Shown piece after piece: positions 57,903-64,000 of a DNA stretch of 64,000 bases. Below the pieces are notes generated by a model. It searched no databases and had not been told where the DNA came from. It was given only the letters and a program-made list of their open reading frames with translations. The stretch covers positions 1 through 64,000 of the forward strand of contig NZ_JAFFQY010000004.1 in assembly GCF_017311575.1 (NCBI RefSeq), written 5' to 3'. Made by a program: the position numbers and the translations under genes. Source of the stretch: Roseococcus thiosulfatophilus (GTDB lineage Bacteria; Pseudomonadota; Alphaproteobacteria; Acetobacterales; Acetobacteraceae). Every line of letters starts with the position of its first letter. The first letter of the stretch is position 1.

Positions 57903-59903
57903 TCAGCCCTCCCAGGCCACGACGCGCTGCGCCGCCGCGCGCCAGGTGGTCCAGGCGGCGTCGGCCGCGCGGCCGCTGCGCTCCGCCGCCAGCGAGGCGG
58001 CGTTCAGCGCCACCCGCGCCTGTTCGCGTTCGGCGCCCGTGCGATCCTCCGCCGCGCGGCGGGCGCGCAGCAGGGCGGCTTCGGCGGCGGCGTGGTCGCG
58101 GGCGGCGGCGCGGAAGGCGTCCATCAGCCGCAGCGCCTCGGCATAGGCGGTGATGAGGCCTTCCAGCCCGGCGCGGCCGTCGGCGCCGGCGGGCAGGCGT
58201 TCCAGCACCTCGCGCAGCGCGGCCAGGCGGTCGGTGCCGCCGGGCAGGCGGGCGGTGTCGCGGTCCAGCGCCAGGTCGCGCCAGATGGGCGGCAGGGGCT
58301 CGGGCAGGGCGGGATCCCAGAGGGGGATGGTGCGCGTCGTCCGGCGTTCCCACTCGAAATTGTGCTCGGCGGCGGCGCCCTCCAGCGTCACCTCCACGCG
58401 CAGGCCGAAATCGCCCTCGGCGACGGGCTGGAATTGCGGCGTCTCGCGCGCGCGGCGCGGCAGGTCCAGCACCAGCGTGCCACGCTGGGCGCCGCCATCC
58501 ACCGCCAGCCGCAGCCGGTGCACGGCGCGCTGCGCCACCAGCACGGCGCCGCGGCGGAAGGTGACGCCGGTGGGGTCGGTGCGGTCGTCGCGCGCCGCGC
58601 CGATCTGCACGCCCTGGTCGCGCCCGAAGGCCAGCAGCCGGGTGGCGCCCGCCGGCATGCCGGGCAATTGCGCGTCACCCAGGAAACCATCCGTCTCGGC
58701 GCCCTGGCTGCCATAGATGGTGGCGAGGCCGGGCGGCAGCGGGTGGTCCGCCGCGTTGCGAAGGCGCAGCGCCTGGAGCGGGTGGCGCGCGGCGAGGTCC
58801 TGCACCCACCACAGCCGCTCGGCCGGCAGGCGCATGTCGAGGAAGGGGACGTTCGCCGTCTCGCCCGCCTGGATGGTCACGGGGTCCACCAGCACGAAGG
58901 CCACCCGGCCAAGCGAGGCTTCGGCGGCCACGGGCGGGGCGGCGGGCGCGGCCTCCGCCACCGGCGCGGCGGCGGGCGCGGGCAGGGCGAAGGCGCGGGC
59001 CAAGGGGGCCGGCGGAGGCGTGGGCCGCGGGCGGCCCCCCGTGTCCGGGCGCACCTCCACCTGGCCGCTGCCCTCGATGGGCAGCTCGATTCGCGGCAGC
59101 AGCACGGGGGTGTAGAGGGCCTGGCGGAAGGCCGCCGCCTCGCTCGACACCAGCGAGAGCCGGATGCCCGACCAGTCCGCGCCCGTGTGGTTCTCCACCA
59201 CCGCCCAGCCCATCAGCCGCGCCTCGGCACCCGTCTCGCCGAAGCCCGGCACGGTGATCCGCCAGGAGGGCTTCCACAGCGGCGCACCGGCCACATAGGC
59301 CGCGGCAATCTCGCGCGGGGCATTGGCGCCCGCGCGCAGCGCGACCGTGACGGTGCGCGTGTCGGCGGTGCGCGTCTCGGCCAGCGCGGCGGCGGCGCGG
59401 GCCAGGCGCGCGGCCAGGCCGGCATCGCGCAGCTGCACCTCGTCGGCGGGGTCGAGCATCAGCGCGCGCAGGCCCGTCGCGGTCAGCAGCGTCAGGCGCA
59501 GGCGGCCCTCATGCTCGCCCGCTTCCGCGATGCGCCCCTCGATGGCGCCGACCGCCACCTCCTGCCCGCGCAGCGCGTTGAACAGCGCCGCGCGGCTGTC
59601 GAAATCGTGCGGGCGCAGCGGCAGGCCCCGGAAGGCCTCGGCGGCGAGGTCCTGGGCGGGCAGGCGCACGCCCTCGACGCGCCCCGCCGGGTCCGCGATC
59701 ACGAGCGAGCGCAGGATGTCGTCCACATCGGCCAGCGGCACGCGGAAGGTCACGGCGCCGGCATCGGGCGCGACCATGCCGCCCCGCATGATCTGCGCGA
59801 GGCCCGCGGAGGAGAGCATCACCCCCCGCACCGGCAGCTCCGTCGCCAGGGCCGGCGTGCCGACAATAAGCAGGAGGGCAGGCAGCAAACTGCGGCGAAT
59901 CAT
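57903..59903 (-). CDS. Exported DUF4139 domain protein
   Basis: Encodes 666 residues. Signal peptide MIRRSLLPALLLIVGTPALA. The region to about 150 has the N-terminal strand-rich part; WKPSWRITVPG near 194 and WAVVENHTGADWSGIRLSLVSSEAAAF (in part) mark the DUF4139 core. A Pro/Ala-rich linker sits near 300-345 (PRPTPPPAPLARAFALPAPA), and a helical Ala/Arg-rich C-terminal tail from about 590. Function in the family is unknown (cell-envelope beta-sandwich protein). ATG 59903 is chosen because GGAGG stands 8 bases upstream; two earlier ATGs (59918, 59924) are in frame. Confidence 0.8.
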   Translation of the reverse strand: MIRRSLLPALLLIVGTPALATELPVRGVMLSSAGLAQIMRGGMVAPDAGAVTFRVPLADVDDILRSLVIADPAGRVEGVRLPAQDLAAEAFRGLPLRPHDFDSRAALFNALRGQEVAVGAIEGRIAEAGEHEGRLRLTLLTATGLRALMLDPADEVQLRDAGLAARLARAAAALAETRTADTRTVTVALRAGANAPREIAAAYVAGAPLWKPSWRITVPGFGETGAEARLMGWAVVENHTGADWSGIRLSLVSSEAAAFRQALYTPVLLPRIELPIEGSGQVEVRPDTGGRPRPTPPPAPLARAFALPAPAAAPVAEAAPAAPPVAAEASLGRVAFVLVDPVTIQAGETANVPFLDMRLPAERLWWVQDLAARHPLQALRLRNAADHPLPPGLATIYGSQGAETDGFLGDAQLPGMPAGATRLLAFGRDQGVQIGAARDDRTDPTGVTFRRGAVLVAQRAVHRLRLAVDGGAQRGTLVLDLPRRARETPQFQPVAEGDFGLRVEVTLEGAAAEHNFEWERRTTRTIPLWDPALPEPLPPIWRDLALDRDTARLPGGTDRLAALREVLERLPAGADGRAGLEGLITAYAEALRLMDAFRAAARDHAAAEAALLRARRAAEDRTGAEREQARVALNAASLAAERSGRAADAAWTTWRAAAQRVVAWEG

Positions 59904-60045
59904 GGGCTTGGCCTCCATGTGCATGCGCGGCGCCAGGGCGGCCGCCGCGGCATCTGACCACGCCGGCCCGCCCCCGGCCACCCGCCGCAACCGGCCGGCC
60001 GTGACGCGCGTTTTCCCTCTGTCACACCGGCGCCATCTTTTTTAA

Positions 60046-60074
60046 TTGAGGATTGAGCGCCCTACGCATAATTT
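60046..60074 (+). promoter_or_regulatory. Candidate sigma70-type promoter
   Basis: TTGAGG (60046-60051), 17-base spacer, TAATTT (60069-60074), inside the most A/T-rich stretch of the window. The transcript would start about 18 bases before the ATG at 60099. A second TTGAGC lies 7 bases downstream and overlaps an alternative TATAAG. Confidence 0.45.
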
Positions 60075-60098
60075 TCATATAAGTTTAGAGGGAACGCC

Positions 60099-60659
60099 AT
60101 GGACAGCGTCGCAGCGGACAGCAACGCAGCGGAGGGGGTCGCAGCGGGTCGGCTTTGGCAGGGGCTTTCCCAGGCCAGCGGGGCCGCACGCCCCGCCGAC
60201 CGGTATTTCGCCCCGATGGGCCGGCCGATGATGCAGGTGCGCCGCGCGAACGGGGAAGCCGCCTTGCTGGCGCTGGACCCCGCCACCGGTGCCTTCCGCC
60301 CCAGCTACGCCCTGCAGAACCGCTTTCGCGAAGGGCTGCTCGAGGCGCAGGAACTGGACCGGACGACCTTCGAGGCGCTGGTGCGGCGCTGGCGCGCCCG
60401 GACGCTGGCCGAATGCGAGGCCAGCCCCATCCTCTGGACGCGCACCCGCGACCCGCTTTTCCCCTATGCCGCCACCCGTGCGGGCAGCCCCCTGGCGCTG
60501 CGCTGCCAGGTGGACCTGTCGGAGGCCCCCCTGACCCTCTTCGCCGCCGGCGAGCAGGTGGGTGAACTGGCCGGCTGGCCCGCCGCCTGGCGCCGGGATG
60601 ATGCGCGCGTCAGCGCCGCTCCAGCCGCATGGGCAGCGTCTCCCCCGGTCGCAGGCTGA
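60099..60659 (+). CDS. Uncharacterised protein, 186 residues
   Basis: I do not recognise a family. The protein is soluble, with MGRPMMQVRRANGEAALLALDPATG at about 40-64, FRPSYALQNRFREGLLEAQELD and CEASPILWTRTRDPLFPY. There is no signal peptide or membrane helix. A plausible promoter and GAGGGAAC ribosome site stand just upstream. The 3' end overlaps the converging P450 gene by 50 bases. Its last 20 residues are Ala-rich and may be little constrained. Confidence 0.6.
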   Translation: MDSVAADSNAAEGVAAGRLWQGLSQASGAARPADRYFAPMGRPMMQVRRANGEAALLALDPATGAFRPSYALQNRFREGLLEAQELDRTTFEALVRRWRARTLAECEASPILWTRTRDPLFPYAATRAGSPLALRCQVDLSEAPLTLFAAGEQVGELAGWPAAWRRDDARVSAAPAAWAASPPVAG

Positions 60660-62133
60660 GGCGGCTGACGGCCTCGGCCACATGGCCGGGGCGCAGGCGC
60701 GGGCGGAAATGCTGCGCCAGGGTCGCCACCGCGATCATCGCCTCGTAGAGCCCGAAATGCTGCCCGGTGCAGATGCGCGGCCCCAGCGCCAAGGGCAGGT
60801 AGGTGAAGCGCGCGGGCGGCGGCGCCCCGGGCAGGAAGCGCTCGGGCCGGAAGGCGTCGGGCTCGCTCCAATAGGCGCGGTGGCGGTGCACCACCCAGGG
60901 CGCCACGATGACGATGCTGCCCTTGGGCACGGGAACGCCCGTCACCTCCGTGTCGGCGTTCGCCTCGCGCGCCAGCAGCGGGATGGGCGGGTAGAGGCGC
61001 AGCGTCTCCTCCACCACCGCGCGGGTGTAGGGGAGGTTCGGCAGGTCCTCGAAGCCCGGGGCGCGGCCGCCCAGCACCCGGTCCAACTCCTCGTGCAGCG
61101 CGGCCTCGGCCCAGGGCGCCTGGGAGAGCAGGAACCACACCCAGGCCATGAGGTTGGCCGTGGTCTCGTGCCCGGCCATGAAGATGGTGATGGCCTCGTT
61201 GCGGAAGGCTTCGCGCGTCATGCCGGGGTGGGAGGCCATGCCGGCCACCAGCGAGAGTTCACCCCCGGCGGCGTTCAGCACCTCCTCGATCAGCCCGTCC
61301 ACCACGCGATGGATGCGCCGCACCTCGCCCCGCCGCAGCAGCCCGTTCAGCCGGGGCGTCCAGTCCGGCAGGCCGATGACGGAGGTGAGGTCGGTGTTGG
61401 AAATCCGCGCCTGGTAGCGCGCGAAGGCCTCGACCACCGTCGCGGTCGCGCGGCGGCCCACGGCCGTGCCGAAGATGGTGCGGCCGATCACCTCGGCGGT
61501 GAAGCGGCCCATCTCCTCCAGCATGTCCAGCTCGGCGCCCGCCGGCAGGGCGGCCCAGGCGTCGCGGGTTTCAACGGCGACCGCCGTCATCACGGGGGTC
61601 AGGCTCGCCATGCGCGAGGGGTGGGTGACGGATTGCACCACCCGCCGCCTTTCCTTCCACACCAGCCCGTCCGAGATCAGCAGCCCGTCGCCCAGCAGGG
61701 GTTCGAGGGCGTGGCGCATCTGGGGCGACTTGCGCTCGAACACCTCCGGCTGGCCGATCATGACCGACTGGATGGCCGGCGGCATGTTGAAGACGAAGAT
61801 GTTGCGGCTGAGCACCTTCATCCGGATGTGCGACTGGTCGAAGAACTGCTCGCTCCAGACGCCCAGCAGGTTGCGCCGCGCGATCAGGAAGAGCCGCCAG
61901 ATGGGCAGCCGCCCGCGGTGCCGGGAGGGGCGGGGCGGGAGGTAGGGCTCGGCCGGGGGGAGGGAAATGCTCAGGCGGCGGCCTCGGACCAGGGGAAGGA
62001 ACCCAGGCGGTAGACCACCCCCGGGCGCGATGTCCAGGAGGATGGCCCCCCAGGGGCTCTTATGGTGAGGCGTCACATGGGGAAACGCGATGTGAACACC
62101 CCCCGCGCTGCTTCCCCCTGGTGAAAATGCCAT
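60610..62133 (-). CDS. Cytochrome P450
   Basis: Encodes up to 507 residues. The I-helix has the normal FMAGHETTANLMAW near 318-331 with the acid-alcohol pair; K-helix EETLRLYPP near 376; PERF region FRPERFLPG; heme loop LALGPRICTGQHFGLYEA with Cys at about 455. It is a complete class of bacterial P450 resembling fatty acid or xenobiotic hydroxylases. The start is unsure: ATG 62133 adds a Gly/Pro-rich head, and the true N-terminus may be an internal GTG near residue 20 or a later codon before PAEPYLPPRPS. No redox partner gene is adjacent. Confidence 0.88.
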   Translation of the reverse strand: MAFSPGGSSAGGVHIAFPHVTPHHKSPWGAILLDIAPGGGLPPGFLPLVRGRRLSISLPPAEPYLPPRPSRHRGRLPIWRLFLIARRNLLGVWSEQFFDQSHIRMKVLSRNIFVFNMPPAIQSVMIGQPEVFERKSPQMRHALEPLLGDGLLISDGLVWKERRRVVQSVTHPSRMASLTPVMTAVAVETRDAWAALPAGAELDMLEEMGRFTAEVIGRTIFGTAVGRRATATVVEAFARYQARISNTDLTSVIGLPDWTPRLNGLLRRGEVRRIHRVVDGLIEEVLNAAGGELSLVAGMASHPGMTREAFRNEAITIFMAGHETTANLMAWVWFLLSQAPWAEAALHEELDRVLGGRAPGFEDLPNLPYTRAVVEETLRLYPPIPLLAREANADTEVTGVPVPKGSIVIVAPWVVHRHRAYWSEPDAFRPERFLPGAPPPARFTYLPLALGPRICTGQHFGLYEAMIAVATLAQHFRPRLRPGHVAEAVSRLSLRPGETLPMRLERR

Positions 62134-62260
62134 ATCCCAGGCTTGTCAGGGTCGCCTGAGCGGCCTAGTGGCCCGCATCCTTTCATGATAACCCGCCTGG
62201 GCAAGACTCGGGGGGAAGCCGGCCCGGATGTCGGGCCCGCGGCAGCAGGAGATTTTCGCG

Positions 62261-62503
62261 ATGAGTGAGACCGCCGAAAAGGTGAAGAAGATCGTGGTCG
62301 AGCACCTGGGCGTCGAAGAGGCCAAGGTGACCCCCGAGGCGTCCTTCATTGACGACCTGGGCGCGGACAGCCTCGACACGGTCGAGCTGGTGATGGCCTT
62401 CGAGGAAGCCTTCGGCGTGGAGATTCCCGACGACGCGGCCGAGAAGATCCAGACCGTCAAGGACGCGATCGAGTTCATCGAGAAGCAGCAGGCCGCGGCC
62501 TGA
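62261..62503 (+). CDS. acpP: Acyl carrier protein
   Basis: Encodes 80 residues, highly acidic. The phosphopantetheine site is [18 protein letters not shown] with Ser37. ACP carries growing fatty-acid chains. ATG 62261 is preceded by GGAG. It is followed by fabF after 24 bases, the usual order, and then by mltG. Confidence 0.98.
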   Translation: MSETAEKVKKIVVEHLGVEEAKVTPEASFIDDLGADSLDTVELVMAFEEAFGVEIPDDAAEKIQTVKDAIEFIEKQQAAA

Positions 62504-62527
62504 GCCTTCTCCACGGGGTTTCATAAC

Positions 62528-63811
62528 GTGTTTGCGCCAGGATTCGCGCCGCGGCGCGTCGTTGTCACCGGCATGGGAATCACGGGCCCGCTCGGGCTCG
62601 GGGTGGAGCGCTTCTGGCGCCGGCTGGTCAATGGCGAAAGCGGCATCTCCGCCATCCAGTCCTTCGACGTGAAGGACCTGCCGGCCAAGATCGCGGGCCA
62701 GGTTCCCCCCGGAACCCGCGCCGAGGGCGGCCTGGACCTCAACGAATGGATCCCCGTCAAGGAACAGAAGAAGATGGGCCGCTTCATCCAGCTTGCCTGG
62801 GTGGCGGCGGCCGAGGCCATCGAGGACAGCGGCTGGGCCCCCGAGGATGAAGCGGGTCGTTGCGCCACCGGCGTGATGATCGGCTCCGGCATCGGCGGCC
62901 TGGAGGTGATCCAGGAGGCGGGCGGCTTGGTCGCCGCGGGCAAGTCCCGGCGCCTCTCGCCCTTCTTCATTCCCTCCGCGCTGGTGAACCTCGCCTCCGG
63001 GCAGGTTTCCATCCGCTACGGTTTCAAGGGCCCGAACCATTCGGCCGTGACGGCCTGCGCCACCGGCGTGCACGCCATCGGTGACGCCGCGCGCCTCATC
63101 GCGCTGGGCGATGCCGATGTGATGGTGGCCGGCGGCGCCGAGGCCGCCATCTGCGAATTGGGCATCGGCGGCTTCTGCGCCGCGCGTGCGCTCTCCACCG
63201 GCTACAACGACACGCCGGCCGAGGCCTCCCGCCCCTGGGACAAGGGCCGCGACGGCTTCGTGATGGGCGAGGGCGCGGGCGTGGTCGTGCTCGAGGAATA
63301 CGAGCACGCCAAGGCACGCGGCGCGAAGATCTACGCCGAGGTCATCGGCTACGGCATGAGCGGCGACGCCTATCACATCACTTCCCCCACCGAGGATGGC
63401 GAGGGCGGCTACCGCGCCATGAAGGCGGCGCTGGCCTCGGCCGGCATCACGCCCGAGCAGGTGCAGTATGTGAACGCCCACGGCACCTCGACGCCCATGG
63501 GCGACGACATCGAGCTTTCGGCCGTGGAGCGCCTCTGGGGTGACGCGGCCAAGGGCCTCGCCATGTCCTCCACCAAGTCGGCCACGGGGCATCTGCTGGG
63601 GGCCGCGGGCGCGGTGGAGGCGATCTTCTCCATCCTCGCCATCCGCGACAATGTGGCGCCCCCCACGCTGAACCTGGAGGAGCCCTCGCGCCCCTCGCCG
63701 ATCGACCGGGTGGCCAAGACCGCGCAGGAACGCAAGATCGAGGTGGCGCTGTCCAACAGCTTCGGCTTTGGCGGCACCAACGCCTCGGTGGTGTTCCGGG
63801 CGGCGCCTTGA
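62528..63811 (+). CDS. fabF: 3-oxoacyl-ACP synthase II (KAS II)
   Basis: Encodes 427 residues. The catalytic triad is complete: Cys in TACATGVHAIG near 176, His in NAHGTSTPMGD near 317, His in KSATGHLLGAAG near 354, with the C-terminal SNSFGFGGTNAS loop. It condenses malonyl-ACP with acyl-ACP and sets chain length and temperature response. The start is GTG 62528; the sequence before it is short and holds no better start. Confidence 0.97.
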   Translation: MFAPGFAPRRVVVTGMGITGPLGLGVERFWRRLVNGESGISAIQSFDVKDLPAKIAGQVPPGTRAEGGLDLNEWIPVKEQKKMGRFIQLAWVAAAEAIEDSGWAPEDEAGRCATGVMIGSGIGGLEVIQEAGGLVAAGKSRRLSPFFIPSALVNLASGQVSIRYGFKGPNHSAVTACATGVHAIGDAARLIALGDADVMVAGGAEAAICELGIGGFCAARALSTGYNDTPAEASRPWDKGRDGFVMGEGAGVVVLEEYEHAKARGAKIYAEVIGYGMSGDAYHITSPTEDGEGGYRAMKAALASAGITPEQVQYVNAHGTSTPMGDDIELSAVERLWGDAAKGLAMSSTKSATGHLLGAAGAVEAIFSILAIRDNVAPPTLNLEEPSRPSPIDRVAKTAQERKIEVALSNSFGFGGTNASVVFRAAP

Positions 63812-63820
63812 CGCGGGCTT

Positions 63821-63852
63821 CCGGGCGCCCCTCGCGGCGGCGCCCGGGCTTT
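63821..63852 (+). terminator. Hairpin between fabF and mltG
   Basis: CCGGGCGCC and GGCGCCCGG form a 9-bp stem with a 9-base loop, followed by GCTTTCCCC. It has no strong U tract and may act as a partial terminator or processing site within the operon. Confidence 0.45.
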
Positions 63853-63872
63853 CCCCTGACGGTCAACTTCTG

Positions 63873-64000
63873 ATGTTGCGCGTGCTGCGCCTGTTGGGAT
63901 CGCTTGTGCTCGCGCTGGCGGTGCTGGCGGGCATCCTGGCCTTCATGGCCTGGCGCGAGGTGGATGCGCCCGGCCCGCTGGCCGAACCCGCCCAGGTGGT
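63873..64000 (+). CDS. mltG: Endolytic transglycosylase MltG, 5' part
   Basis: The frame opens at ATG 63873 and runs off the window after 42 codons. It starts MLRVLRLLGSLVLALAVLAG, a single membrane anchor, then FMAWREVDAPGPLAEPAQ, as in MltG proteins that start with one transmembrane helix before the LysM-like and YceG domains. The order acpP-fabF-mltG is standard in Alphaproteobacteria and supports the call. MltG cuts nascent peptidoglycan strands. Confidence 0.75.
   Translation, partial: MLRVLRLLGSLVLALAVLAGILAFMAWREVDAPGPLAEPAQV

Noticed and set aside
57198-59957. A 919-codon plus-strand frame
   Set aside because: It is antisense to the GST and DUF4139 genes and has an Arg/His/Gly-rich shadow composition with no motif.

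Overview
The window is a gene-dense, very GC-rich stretch of ordinary chromosome. Gene content points to an alphaproteobacterium of the Acetobacteraceae/Roseomonas type: several tripartite-tricarboxylate and TAXI-TRAP binding proteins, the acpP-fabF-mltG order, SdhE next to Mfd, fused AroK-AroB, and a DUF1127 protein beside a MocR regulator. I found no rRNA, tRNA, CRISPR array, prophage or insertion sequence. The taxonomic call is inference from gene content.

Layout. 0-4.5 kb: MATE exporter, DadA-like oxidase, Ldh2-family dehydrogenase and a small NTF2-fold protein. 4.5-11.2 kb: HAD hydrolase behind a possible 21-codon leader ORF, then mfd-sdhE facing recG. 11.3-16.1 kb: a tightly overlapping five-gene operon (ABC ATPase, ABC-2 permease, GldG-like protein, DUF4340 protein, NUDIX hydrolase). 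16-25 kb: Fe3+-type ABC permease, flavin reductase, chemoreceptor, xerD with a 48-codon membrane-protein gene, aroKB and an MDR reductase. 25-27.4 kb: two exported low-complexity proteins (Gly/Thr/Gln-rich with PepSY-like ends; Gln-rich with a PRC barrel). 27-41 kb: oxidoreductases, an atypical P450, a DEAD-box helicase, two uncharacterised genes, MFS, glutathione peroxidase, methyltransferase, DUF1127/MocR, amidase and enoyl-CoA hydratase. 41-47 kb: sodium:solute symporter with its DUF4212 subunit, divergent from an exonuclease-CBS-DUF294 fusion. 47-57 kb: amine oxidase, then CoA-transferase, CitE-like lyase, TTT and TAXI receptors, SDR and a complete TctABC uptake system, which looks like an organic-acid uptake and catabolism district. 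57-64 kb: GST, DUF4139 protein, an unknown gene, a second P450, then acpP-fabF-mltG.

The most unusual signal is a family of short structured intergenic repeats. Nine clear copies lie at six gene ends, all in the same orientation relative to the upstream gene, usually touching or containing the stop codon. Each has conserved outer arms (GATC arm first, GAATC arm second), a variable inner hairpin that often has a GCA loop, and compensatory changes in the outer stem (C-G, G-C and T-A at one position).
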